Assembly: GCA_036961445.1 (NCBI GenBank)
Contig: JBALVO010000001.1
Coordinates: 98,643-162,642 of the forward strand
Direction: 5' to 3'
Length of the DNA stretch: 64,000 nt
DNA from: JBALVO01 sp036961445
Lineage (GTDB): Bacteria; Pseudomonadota; Gammaproteobacteria; Pseudomonadales; Halieaceae
Shown here piece by piece: positions 9,707 through 18,404 of the stretch. Position 1 is the stretch's first letter, and each line of letters starts with the position of its first letter. A program made the position numbers and the translations under genes. The notes below the pieces were generated by a model that was not told the origin of the DNA, ran no database searches, and was given only the letters and a program-made list of their open reading frames with translations.

Positions 9707-10638
9707 TATTGGTCTCCGAACTGGGCTCGCAAGCGTGGATTCATCCAGGCAGCGAGAATATCTGACAACAGGTTGAACAACACAATCAGGGTAGACAGGA
9801 ATACCGTGGTGCCCAGAATCATGGTGTAATCACGATTGAACGCGGCCTGCACATAGAAGCGGCCCAGTCCCGGGATTTGGAAAATGGTTTCCACCACGAA
9901 TGAGCCCGACAACAGCCCCGCAAAAGCGGGCCCTAAAAAGGCGACCACCGGTATCAGTCCGCCGCGCAGGGCGTGTTTGGTTACCACCTGCCACTCAGGC
10001 AGACCCTTGGCGCGAGCGGTGCGAATATAATCCTGCGACATCACTTCCAGCATACCTGCCCGGCTCAAGCGGGCGATATACGCGGCGTAGCCAGAGCCCA
10101 GGGTAATAGCAGGCAGTATTTTATCCCCGGGTATATCGCCCCAACCCGATACCGGTAGCCAATCCAGGTAGATGCCGAACACCAGCACCAATAGCGGTCC
10201 CAATAAAAATGACGGCATACAGATGCCTATCATGGCGGCAGACATGGGGATGTAATCCTGCGCGGTATTGGGTTTCAGGGAGGCGACAACACCGGCCACA
10301 CCACCGATACATAGCGCGACTAACAGGGCGTAAAATCCCAGCTCGGCTGTTACCGGCAGGCCCGCGGCAATCAACTCGTTGACGCTGCGCCCGGGGTATT
10401 TGAAAGAAGGGCCCAACTCGCCGTGAGCCAGATCACCCAGGTAGGCGGTGTACTGCTGGAACATGGGCAGGTCCAGGCGATACTGTGCTTCAAGCGCCGC
10501 TTTTACCTCAGGCATGACGGCCTTTTCACTATCGAAGGGGCCACCCGGTGCCATCCGGACCAGGAAGAATGTTGCCGTAATTACCGCCAGAATCACCGGT
10601 ACGGATTGTAGTAAGCGAATACTTATAAAGCGCCACAT
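9706..10638 (-). CDS. Oligopeptide ABC transporter permease, OppB/DppB type
   Basis: 310 aa permease. It starts MWRFISIRLLQSVPVILAVI, the usual OppB N-terminus, has the PGGPF loop near residue 31 and the coupling loop YIRTARAKGLPEWQVVTKHA. It pairs with the OppC-type protein to form the membrane channel. Its start is eight bases from the stop of the second binding lipoprotein gene. Confidence 0.93.
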   Translation of the reverse strand: MWRFISIRLLQSVPVILAVITATFFLVRMAPGGPFDSEKAVMPEVKAALEAQYRLDLPMFQQYTAYLGDLAHGELGPSFKYPGRSVNELIAAGLPVTAELGFYALLVALCIGGVAGVVASLKPNTAQDYIPMSAAMIGICMPSFLLGPLLVLVFGIYLDWLPVSGWGDIPGDKILPAITLGSGYAAYIARLSRAGMLEVMSQDYIRTARAKGLPEWQVVTKHALRGGLIPVVAFLGPAFAGLLSGSFVVETIFQIPGLGRFYVQAAFNRDYTMILGTTVFLSTLIVLFNLLSDILAAWMNPRLRAQFGDQ

Positions 10639-10646
10639 AATTATTT

Positions 10647-12314
10647 TTATTCCTCTGCGTTCCAGGTGTCGGCGTCGCTTGCCAGTCTCACATACTTGAA
10701 GTTAATCAAGTCAAGTACGTTTGCTGGAGCCCCTTTGACACTGGGTTGTATCAGATGCTTGCTGGTGTAGGTATAAATGGGAATGATTGGCACCTGCTGC
10801 ATCAGTATAGTCTCAGCCTCGTTTAATAGCTGCAAGCGCTGTTCGGGTGTTTTTGCGGTTGGCGCTAGATGCTGGATGATTTCGTCAAAGCGTGTATTGG
10901 AGAAGCCTGTGCGATTGGTACCGCCATCAGTAATGAATCTTCCCAGGAAAGTAACGGGGTCCAGGTAACCGCCTATCCAGCCTTCACGGGACATCTGGAA
11001 ATTTCTTTCATTTATTGTATCGAGGTAGACCTTCCACTCCTGATTGGCCAGCGTGACCTTGATATTGAGCACGTTCTTCCACATTTGCTGTGCGGCCACA
11101 GCGACCTTGCGGTTGCTGTCACTGGAGTTGTAGATGAAATCCAGCCCCGGCCAGCCCTGACCATCGGGATAGCCGGCCTCCGCCAACCGCTTTCTCGCGG
11201 CGTCAGGGTTATATTCAATAAGATCCGGCGGTTGGTAATTGGGGATATCCGGTGGCGTGAGGGCGACGCTTGACGATTCGGCAGCCTGTAGGATGGTATT
11301 GACCAGCGTGTCGCGATCTATTGCCATTGCCAGCGCCTGTCTTACCCGCAAATCATTACCGGGAGACTGCAATGTATTGAAAACAAAGTAATAGCTACCC
11401 AATAACGGTGCCTGCTGGTACGGCGAGTTATTCGCCGTCCGATAAGTCGGTATTTTATTTAATGGAACCCGCTCGGTGTAGTGCAGTTGGTTGACACGAA
11501 ACATCTTCTCCTCTGCGATTTCGCTTTCTATCGGGTGGAAGACCACTGCATTCAACTTTACGTTTGCTGCGTCCCAATACTGCTCGCTGCGTACCACAGT
11601 GATCTGGCGTTGCAACTGCCAGTCTTGCAGGGTGAATGGACCATTGCTGACCATGTTCTCCGGGCGCGTCCAGGGAGTGAAACGGTCCGTGACTTGGCCG
11701 TGGGCCTCCAGAGTTGGTCGGTGCACCGGGTACGCCACGTAGCTGGCGAGCAGCGACAGAAAGTAGGGGGTTGGGTTGGTCAGCGTTACTTCAAGGGTGT
11801 ATTCGTCCAGCGCTTTTACGCCGACCGCATTCGGGTCAGTGATGATTCCCGTCGCAAACTCCTCGGCATTGAGGATTGGATAGAGCGTGTATGCCAGCTG
11901 GTTGCCCATCGCCGGAGTGAGCGCGCGTTGCAGCGACCAGACAAAGTCCTGCGAGGTTATCGGGTCGCCATTGGACCATTTGGCTTCTGTATTCAGGAAA
12001 AATGTGATGACGCGTTGGTCCTCGCTGAACTCCCAGCGCTGGGCCACCCCTGGTTCAATTTCCAGGGAATAGGGGTTTGGAGTCACCAGACCCTCGAATA
12101 ATGCCCTGGCTATTCTCACCTCTGGCGACCCGCTCATGACGTGTGGATCCAGGGACTGGGGTTCGGCACCATTGCCTATATGCAGGACACCATCGCGATT
12201 GCCTGCGGCTACGTTGCTTTCTCCTTGCGCGCAGGCCAGCAGTGCTGTTGCTATAAAGATGATCAAAAGTACGCCGGCTACCCTGGGGGCGGTCTGTCCG
12301 GCGATGTGCAGCAT
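10647..12314 (-). CDS. Oligopeptide-binding lipoprotein (second of two)
   Basis: 555 aa solute-binding protein of the OppA/MppA cluster. The signal peptide ends in a lipobox (ALLAC), so it should be a lipid-anchored periplasmic protein. The mature N-terminus (GNGAEPQSLDPHVMSG) and the later YPIL/IPIYTYTSKHLI stretches are typical of family 5 binding proteins. It is a close paralogue of the preceding gene, sharing ESNVxxGNRDG after the lipobox and many later segments, so the pair arose by tandem duplication. Gap to the upstream paralogue is four bases. Confidence 0.93.
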   Translation of the reverse strand: MLHIAGQTAPRVAGVLLIIFIATALLACAQGESNVAAGNRDGVLHIGNGAEPQSLDPHVMSGSPEVRIARALFEGLVTPNPYSLEIEPGVAQRWEFSEDQRVITFFLNTEAKWSNGDPITSQDFVWSLQRALTPAMGNQLAYTLYPILNAEEFATGIITDPNAVGVKALDEYTLEVTLTNPTPYFLSLLASYVAYPVHRPTLEAHGQVTDRFTPWTRPENMVSNGPFTLQDWQLQRQITVVRSEQYWDAANVKLNAVVFHPIESEIAEEKMFRVNQLHYTERVPLNKIPTYRTANNSPYQQAPLLGSYYFVFNTLQSPGNDLRVRQALAMAIDRDTLVNTILQAAESSSVALTPPDIPNYQPPDLIEYNPDAARKRLAEAGYPDGQGWPGLDFIYNSSDSNRKVAVAAQQMWKNVLNIKVTLANQEWKVYLDTINERNFQMSREGWIGGYLDPVTFLGRFITDGGTNRTGFSNTRFDEIIQHLAPTAKTPEQRLQLLNEAETILMQQVPIIPIYTYTSKHLIQPSVKGAPANVLDLINFKYVRLASDADTWNAEE

Positions 12315-12318
12315 CGGT

Positions 12319-13962
12319 TTAGTTGACCTGCTTTGTTAGCGTCTTGGTCGGATCCAGCCACACATACTTAAGATTAAGAGAATCCATCAGGTTGGATGGC
12401 ATGCCTTGCACGCTGGGATGAATCAGGTGCTTACTGGTGTAGGTGTATATAGGCAGTATGGGCATTTGCTCCATGAGCATGGTTTCCGCCTCTCGAAAGA
12501 TGGCGAAGCGCTCTTCCCGTGTTTTGGCCTGGGGTGCCAACCGCAGAATCATCTCGTCGTAACGCGGATCGGAAAAGCCGGTGTTGTTGTTGCCGCCGCC
12601 GGTCAGATAGAGATCCAGGAAGTTGTTGGGGTCGACATAGTCGCCAATCCAGCCGCGTCGGGCAATATCAAATTCCATTTGGGTCACCGAGTCCAGGTAG
12701 ACCTTCCACTCCTGGTTAGAGAGCGTCACTTCAATGTTGAGCACTTCCTTCCACATCTGTTGCAGGGCAACGGCGATTTTGCGGTGGCTTTCACTGGTGT
12801 TGTAGGTCAGCTCCAGCCCCGGCCAGCCCTCACCGTTGGGGTAGCCTGCAGCGGCCAGCAGTTGCTGCGCCTTCTCCTCGTCGAAATCGAACAGCTTGGG
12901 TGGTTCATAACCCAGGGCTCCGGGTGGCGTTATGCTATAGGCAGGTATGTTGGATTTTTTTAGTACTGAGTTATTCAGCTTTACCCGGTCGATTGCCATC
13001 GACAGCGCCTGGCGCACCCGCACATCATCCACCGGTGGGCGGGTGGTATTAATCAGGTAGAAGTAGGTGCCCAGATAGGGTGCCTGCACGTAAGGCGTAT
13101 CCTTCATGGCTTGATAGATGGGAATCTTGTCTAACGGAATAGTTCCCGTGTAGTGCAGTTGACCCACGCGAAACATGCGCTCTTCACTGACGATATTTTC
13201 GGTAGGGTAGAACACCACACCATTAAGTTTGACCTTGTCCCGGTCCCAGTAGGTGTCGCTTTTCACCATGGCGATACGCCGGTTCAGTTTCCATTCACTC
13301 AGCTTGAAAGCGCCATTACTGACGATGTTCTCGACCCTGGTCCACTTGGTGAAACGGGCGGTGGCAGTGCCGAATTTTTCGATGGTGGCACGGTGTACAG
13401 CGAAGGTACTGTAGTGATCCATCAGCTGCAGGAAATAGGGTGTGCGTTCGTTAAGTGTGACTTGCAGGGTAAGGTCATCCAGTGCTTTAACGCCGACTTT
13501 GGAGAAATCCGTGAGCTTGCCAGTGGCGTATTCCTCGGCGTTCTTAACCGGAAACAGCATGTACGCATACAGGTTTCCCATAGCCGGGTTGAGAGCCCGG
13601 TCCCACGACCATATATAGTCGTGGGCGGTCATCGGGTCGCCGTTGGACCACTTTGCCCGGGGGTTGATGTGGAAGGTGATTATGCGACCATCTTCACTGA
13701 CATCCCAGCTTTGTGCCACACCGGGCTCGGGTTCCAGGGTGTAGGGATTCTTCACTGCGAGTCCTTCAAACAGGGCCCGTACCAGGTGATTTTCCGGCAC
13801 ACCGGTCACTACGTGAGGGTCTATTCCCTGTGGCTCTGAGCCGTTACCGTAGTGCAAAATACCGTCGCGATTGCCTTGCTCGACATTAGATTCGCCGCTA
13901 CCACAACCCATGAGCACAGTGGCCGTGGCGATTAGTACCAACAGAGTAATTTTATATCGCAT
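12319..13962 (-). CDS. Oligopeptide-binding lipoprotein (first of two)
   Basis: 547 aa OppA-like binding protein and first gene of the importer operon. The signal peptide has the lipobox VLMGC, giving a lipoprotein. Family 5 signatures include GNGSEPQGIDPHVVTG near residue 41 and PILPIYTYTSKHLI near the C-terminus. It is paralogous to the next gene over its whole length. Two binding proteins feeding one permease/ATPase set suggests two ligand ranges for one importer (inference). Confidence 0.93.
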   Translation of the reverse strand: MRYKITLLVLIATATVLMGCGSGESNVEQGNRDGILHYGNGSEPQGIDPHVVTGVPENHLVRALFEGLAVKNPYTLEPEPGVAQSWDVSEDGRIITFHINPRAKWSNGDPMTAHDYIWSWDRALNPAMGNLYAYMLFPVKNAEEYATGKLTDFSKVGVKALDDLTLQVTLNERTPYFLQLMDHYSTFAVHRATIEKFGTATARFTKWTRVENIVSNGAFKLSEWKLNRRIAMVKSDTYWDRDKVKLNGVVFYPTENIVSEERMFRVGQLHYTGTIPLDKIPIYQAMKDTPYVQAPYLGTYFYLINTTRPPVDDVRVRQALSMAIDRVKLNNSVLKKSNIPAYSITPPGALGYEPPKLFDFDEEKAQQLLAAAGYPNGEGWPGLELTYNTSESHRKIAVALQQMWKEVLNIEVTLSNQEWKVYLDSVTQMEFDIARRGWIGDYVDPNNFLDLYLTGGGNNNTGFSDPRYDEMILRLAPQAKTREERFAIFREAETMLMEQMPILPIYTYTSKHLIHPSVQGMPSNLMDSLNLKYVWLDPTKTLTKQVN

Positions 13963-14064
13963 ATGAGGTGCTTCGTTAACTGGCGAGCGAAGGTGCCACT
14001 GTAATGCAACCGGAGCGTTTTGTCACAAGCCATCCGCGGTGCATGTGCTCGCCGGCGATGTCGT

Positions 14065-15171
14065 TCAGTCCAACGACTTGCGGAATCGCTTGGTGGCGAT
14101 GGTCAACATGATCAGGGTAAATGTAAGCAGCCAGAAAATGTCGGGTAGCAGCTGTGAGGCGCTGGCACCGCGCAACACCACGCCGCGAATCAACCGTATG
14201 AAATGCGTTGCCGGAAGTGCCTCTGCAATGTACTGGGCCGCCACTGGCATGGCTTCGTAGGGAAACATAAAGCCACTGAGTAAAATGGAGGGAATGAGGA
14301 GAAAGAAGGTCATCTGCATTGCCTGCATCTGGGTTTGGGCGATGGTGGAAATCAATAGACCCAGGCTCAGGCTGGCAGCGATAAAGGCGAGGGTCACTAT
14401 CGCCAGGCTGGCAAGTTCTCCCTGGAAGGGCACCTGGAATACCAGGTGCCCCAGACCCAGGATAATGGTCACCTGGATGAGGCCTACGAAGACGTAGGGT
14501 ATGAGCTTGCCAATCATCAGCTCCAAAGAGTGTATGGGCGTGGTGATAAGTAATTCCAGATTGCCGTGTTCGCGCTCGCGGACCAGGGCGATAGAGGTGA
14601 ACATTATCATGGTCATGGTGAGAATGATGGCGGTTAACCCCGGCACGACATTCACCGCCGAGCGCCGCTCCGGATTGAAAAACAGGGCGACTTCGAAACT
14701 TGGCCCGGTCATTTGATAGGCGCCCGGCGGCGCCCCGGCGCCCAGTAATAGCGGCATCGTGCGCAATGCCAAAAGAGCGGAGCCCACCATGGTATCCGAG
14801 CCGTCCACCAGCCATTGCCCCACAGGCTGGCCGCTGGTAACGCGCTGCATCAGGTTTTGCGGGAACACCAGCGCTGCGCGCACTTTACCCGCGACAATTG
14901 CAGCTTCGGCCTGGGCTGGTGTGTCGTAATAGGCGACGATATCTACCACCTGGGTGACGCGTACCTGTTCGGTGATAATGCGGGCAGCGGCATTGCCGCT
15001 CAAGTCCACAACGGCAATCGGGATATTACGCACTACAGTATTGATGGCGAAGCCGAACAGGAGCAACTGGATCAGTGGAATCATCACAACCATACCAAAG
15101 GTGACACGATCCCGGGATAACTGTGTTAGCTCCTTGCCGGTAACCGCTCCAATGCGACGCAGCGAATTCAT
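14065..15171 (-). CDS. ABC-2 type exporter permease
   Basis: 368 aa membrane protein of the YhhJ/YbhR type: one N-terminal helix (MIPLIQLLLFGFAINTV), a large periplasmic domain to about residue 170, then five helices. The motif REREHGNLELLITTP marks the ABC-2 family. Its ATG overlaps the ATPase stop by four bases (15168-15171). Only one permease gene is present, whereas Ybh-type systems often carry two, so a homodimer is the simplest reading. Substrate unknown; drugs or lipids are typical. Confidence 0.9.
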   Translation of the reverse strand: MNSLRRIGAVTGKELTQLSRDRVTFGMVVMIPLIQLLLFGFAINTVVRNIPIAVVDLSGNAAARIITEQVRVTQVVDIVAYYDTPAQAEAAIVAGKVRAALVFPQNLMQRVTSGQPVGQWLVDGSDTMVGSALLALRTMPLLLGAGAPPGAYQMTGPSFEVALFFNPERRSAVNVVPGLTAIILTMTMIMFTSIALVREREHGNLELLITTPIHSLELMIGKLIPYVFVGLIQVTIILGLGHLVFQVPFQGELASLAIVTLAFIAASLSLGLLISTIAQTQMQAMQMTFFLLIPSILLSGFMFPYEAMPVAAQYIAEALPATHFIRLIRGVVLRGASASQLLPDIFWLLTFTLIMLTIATKRFRKSLD

Positions 15172-16094
15172 TTGCCGGTGCCGCCAACGGTCGAGGCAAC
15201 AAAGACATCCTCCAGGCTGGGCCTGGTCATAGTGATATCCAGAGCGCTATTTGCCAACTGCCCGCCGAGATATTGAACTGCGTTGACGACATCGGGTCGC
15301 AGCAAGACCCTGAGCTGAAGCCCTTGTTGGGCGGCAGACTGGACCTGTGGAAGTCGCAGCACCTGCTGTTTAACCTGGCGTAACTCCGGGCCACTAATTT
15401 CCACTACGCGAGCCCTAAGTTCGTTCATCAGCGCTGTGGGGGTGCCGTGTTTTCTCAGGTGCCCGGTTTCCAGAATGGCAAGCTGGTGGCAGCGCTCCGC
15501 TTCATCCATGTAATGGGTGGAAACCAGGATGGTGGTGCCGGCGTCACTGAGGTCGAATAGCTTCTCCCAGAAGTCCCGGCGATTTTCCGGGTCAACTGCA
15601 GAGGTGGGCTCATCCAGAAACAACACAGTAGGGGAGTGTAGAGTGGCGATCGCCAGTGCCATGCGTTGGCGCTGGCCGCCGCTCATGGCAGCGGCCATGC
15701 GATCGCGCAATGCTAACAGTCCGTAGCGATCCAGCAAATGCTCGACGCGGGCACGTCCCTGTGTGCCTCTCAGGCCGTAAATTTTAGCCATGAAGTGCAT
15801 GTTCTCGGCAACGGTCAGGTCATCGTAGAGTGAAAACTTCTGTGTCATGTAGCCTATTTTCAGGCGCAGGGCTTCTGCCTCAGCGGGTATTTTTAGGCCC
15901 AGTACGCTGACATCGCCTGCCGTTGGCGTGAGCAGGCCACAGAGCATGCGAATAATCGTGGTCTTGCCTGAACCATTGGGACCCAGGAAGCCGTAGATCT
16001 GTCCGGAGGGAATTTCAAGGTCAACGCCAGCCACAGCGATAACATCGCCGAAATGTCGGGTGAGTTGATGTGCCCGTATGGCGGGCTCAGTCAT
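15168..16094 (-). CDS. ABC exporter ATP-binding protein
   Basis: 308 aa ATPase. Walker A GPNGSGKTT is near residue 42, the signature MSGGQRQRMALA follows, and Walker B is VLFLDEPTSAVDP. The start MTEPAIRAHQ at 16092-16094 gives the usual length; the longer frame to 16451 lies inside the HlyD-like gene. It overlaps that gene by eight bases and the permease by four, so the three products are made together as one exporter. Confidence 0.92.
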   Translation of the reverse strand: MTEPAIRAHQLTRHFGDVIAVAGVDLEIPSGQIYGFLGPNGSGKTTIIRMLCGLLTPTAGDVSVLGLKIPAEAEALRLKIGYMTQKFSLYDDLTVAENMHFMAKIYGLRGTQGRARVEHLLDRYGLLALRDRMAAAMSGGQRQRMALAIATLHSPTVLFLDEPTSAVDPENRRDFWEKLFDLSDAGTTILVSTHYMDEAERCHQLAILETGHLRKHGTPTALMNELRARVVEISGPELRQVKQQVLRLPQVQSAAQQGLQLRVLLRPDVVNAVQYLGGQLANSALDITMTRPSLEDVFVASTVGGTGK

Positions 16095-17031
16095 TGCCGA
16101 GCAACACCTGAGCGGGTATGCCGGTGGGTAGATCCTCGCCTTCTTCCAGGTCGAACTCGGCCATGTACACCAGTCGCGCGCGGTCACTGGCATTGAGAGC
16201 GAAGTAGGGCGTAAATGCCGGATCTGTGGCAATCCAGCGCAAGCGCGCAGAGAAAGGCTGCTCAATTCCGTCGACCTTAACAAGGTAGTTTTCGCCGATG
16301 CGTAGCCTTGAACGCCAGGGTTCGGGCACATAGACTCTGGCATAGGGCTTGTCGCCGGCCAGCAGCAGTGCGAGAGTTGCTCCCGGCGCCACTCGTTCCC
16401 CCACATTCCAGGGCAGACTGTCCAGGTAGGCGTCGCGGGTGGATATGACACTCAGCTCAGAGAGTTTATGCTGTTCGAATGCCAGTTGCGCCTCGGCGGA
16501 CTGCACTGCCGCAGCGCCCTGGTCCAGTTGTTCCTGACGCGTGCCGTTGGTCAAGCGTAATAATTCTTCGCTGGCTGACTCCAGATTGGCCTCTGCCGCA
16601 TCGCGGCTTGCCAGGGCGCGATCCAGGCTGGCTTGCGATGCCAGTCTTTGCTCAACCAGTGATACCGCTCGTGCATAGCTTGATTCTGACTCTTTCAGGG
16701 TGGCCTTGGCGCCGTCGACCCTGGCGGTTGCCGCTGCTATGTCCTCGGCACGCGCGCCATTGCGTAGCTCCTCCAGACGCGCGCTGGCCTGTGCCACATC
16801 CGCCCGGGCGCGAGCGACCAGTGCGAGCTGTCGCGCATCGTCCAGTTGCACCAATAGCGTCCCTTTGGTGACCATGGTGCCTTCAGGTATTGGTTGCTGC
16901 AGGATAATTTCGTCGGCGGTCGCCTTGAGGACGATGCGATCCCGTTCCAGTGTGCCCAGGGCTTCATCGGCGCTATCGCCGTAGCACCCTGTCAGGTAAA
17001 GACAGGACAGAAAGATAGCCATGATACGCAT
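16087..17031 (-). CDS. HlyD-family periplasmic adaptor lipoprotein
   Basis: Membrane-fusion protein of the YbhG/HlyD type, 314 aa from the ATG at 17029-17031. From that start the first 16 residues are a compact signal peptide with lipobox YLTGC, so an inner-membrane lipoprotein is predicted. Residues about 20-65 form the first half of a lipoyl/barrel domain, about 70-190 are an alanine-rich coiled coil, and the rest is the returning barrel. ATG at 17074-17076 and TTG at 17092-17094 are in-frame alternatives; none has a strong ribosome site, so the start is uncertain. It likely couples the ABC exporter to an outer-membrane channel encoded elsewhere. Confidence 0.87.
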   Translation of the reverse strand: MRIMAIFLSCLYLTGCYGDSADEALGTLERDRIVLKATADEIILQQPIPEGTMVTKGTLLVQLDDARQLALVARARADVAQASARLEELRNGARAEDIAAATARVDGAKATLKESESSYARAVSLVEQRLASQASLDRALASRDAAEANLESASEELLRLTNGTRQEQLDQGAAAVQSAEAQLAFEQHKLSELSVISTRDAYLDSLPWNVGERVAPGATLALLLAGDKPYARVYVPEPWRSRLRIGENYLVKVDGIEQPFSARLRWIATDPAFTPYFALNASDRARLVYMAEFDLEEGEDLPTGIPAQVLLGND

Positions 17032-17173
17032 ATGCGGTGCCTGTTGTGGCCAGGAAAGTACTGGTTTTATACGCATACAAGAGTGCAGTTGCAACGGCCA
17101 TAGCCGAGCCCGCTTGCCTTAACTGGTGCAGTACAGCATAAGAGGCCTAGGCAGGGAGCGTTGCGGATTGGGA

Positions 17174-18310
17174 TTATGCGGCGGTTTTATCTCGCTCACC
17201 AACGCGGGGCCCGGTGTACAGAGCGCGTGGGCGTATCAGACGGTTATCCTTGCTGAATTCCAGGAAGTGGGCAATGTAGCCATAAACCCTGGACATGGCG
17301 AACATGGCGGTGAAGTAGTGGCTGGGAATGCCGAGACTGTGGAACACCGCGCCTTTGTAAAACTCTACGTTCGCCCAGATTTCCTTGCCCCGCACAGCGA
17401 ATTCGCGCTGGCAGGCCTCTTCCACCGCCACCAGGGTCGCCAGCAGATTCTTGCTCTCGTCGTTCTGGCATAGCTCCACGGCCATCGGCTTGAGGATGTG
17501 AGCGCGGGGATCCACTGTGCGATATTCGCGATGACCCATGCCCATGATTTTTACTTTGTTGGCCAGGCAGTCCTGAACGTAAGCTTCAGCTTTATCGGGG
17601 CTGCCAATCTCCATGGCCATTTCCAGTGCGGCCTGGTCGGCACCGCCGTGCAGCTTGCCAAACAGGGTGCCAATGGAGGCAGAGATGCAGGACTGGATGG
17701 GCGCCAGGGTGCTTGCACATACCCTTCCGGCGAATGTGCCGCAGTTGAAACTGTGTTCCATCTGCAGGATTTGGGCAGCATCCAGCATTCGCACTTGTTC
17801 CGGGGTTGGCGCGCTGCCGAGGAACATATTCAGGAAGTTTTCATGAAACAGTCGGCCGGGAATGGGTGGCAAAACGGCTTTGCTTTGACTCAGGCGATAA
17901 TGTGCCGCTATCAGGGCGGAAACTTTAGCGGCCAGAAACAGGCCTTGTTCCGCATCCCTGCCGATTTCCAGGGTTTCTTCCTGCGGCAGGGTGAGCAACG
18001 GCACCAGGCCCTGTAACATCAGCATGGGGTGAAGGTCGCGGGGCACGTGTTGCAACAAATCAATTTCGGTGTAAGTGAGGCGCGTGTGCAGGCACATAAA
18101 TGCCTTGAGGCGGCTCTTTTCCTGCTCATTGGGCCAGTCACCAAATAACACCATCCACACCACATGCAGGAATGGCACACCAATCATGTCGTTCACATCG
18201 ATGCCGCGGTAGCTGAGCAGTCCCTCCTCTCCCTGGACATCAGAAATAGCAGTCTCGCCGACAACGATACCGGCCAGGTCAGCGGAGTAAACGGTTTGGT
18301 CTGAGGACAT
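17174..18310 (-). CDS. Citrate synthase-like enzyme with Asp-to-Glu change
   Basis: 378 aa, the length of short bacterial citrate/2-methylcitrate synthases. Both catalytic-histidine regions are visible: KLHGGAD (His 221) and MGMGHREYRTVDPRA (His 260), as are the substrate arginines in MSRVYGY and RPRALYTG. The third catalytic residue, Asp in NVDFYSG of the family, is Glu 316 here (NVEFYKG; codon GAG at 17363-17365). The ADHE segment is altered to MEHS. It condenses acetyl-CoA with an oxo acid if active, but may be slow or have another substrate. Start MSSDQTVYSADL at 18308-18310 was chosen over an upstream reading that would overlap the LysR control region. Confidence 0.88.
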   Translation of the reverse strand: MSSDQTVYSADLAGIVVGETAISDVQGEEGLLSYRGIDVNDMIGVPFLHVVWMVLFGDWPNEQEKSRLKAFMCLHTRLTYTEIDLLQHVPRDLHPMLMLQGLVPLLTLPQEETLEIGRDAEQGLFLAAKVSALIAAHYRLSQSKAVLPPIPGRLFHENFLNMFLGSAPTPEQVRMLDAAQILQMEHSFNCGTFAGRVCASTLAPIQSCISASIGTLFGKLHGGADQAALEMAMEIGSPDKAEAYVQDCLANKVKIMGMGHREYRTVDPRAHILKPMAVELCQNDESKNLLATLVAVEEACQREFAVRGKEIWANVEFYKGAVFHSLGIPSHYFTAMFAMSRVYGYIAHFLEFSKDNRLIRPRALYTGPRVGERDKTAA

Positions 18311-18375
18311 GTTTCTACTCGATTTTGGTAATTTTTCACAGTATACGACCGCCAATTTAATTAGTAGAGTTAATG

Positions 18376-18397
18376 TTACTTATCTATCTATAAGTAA
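18376..18397. promoter_or_regulatory. Inverted repeat, likely LysR operator
   Basis: TTACTTAT and ATAAGTAA are perfect 8-base arms separated by six bases, in the divergent region between the citrate synthase-like gene and the lysR gene. It contains T-N11-A spacing as in LysR-type sites and ends seven bases before the lysR ATG, so binding could also autorepress. Confidence 0.6.
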
Positions 18398-18404
18398 TAC
18401 TTCT

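Noticed and set aside
13976..14815. 279-codon minus-strand frame
   Set aside because: Same-strand out-of-frame shadow of the ABC-2 permease; composition shows no real domain.
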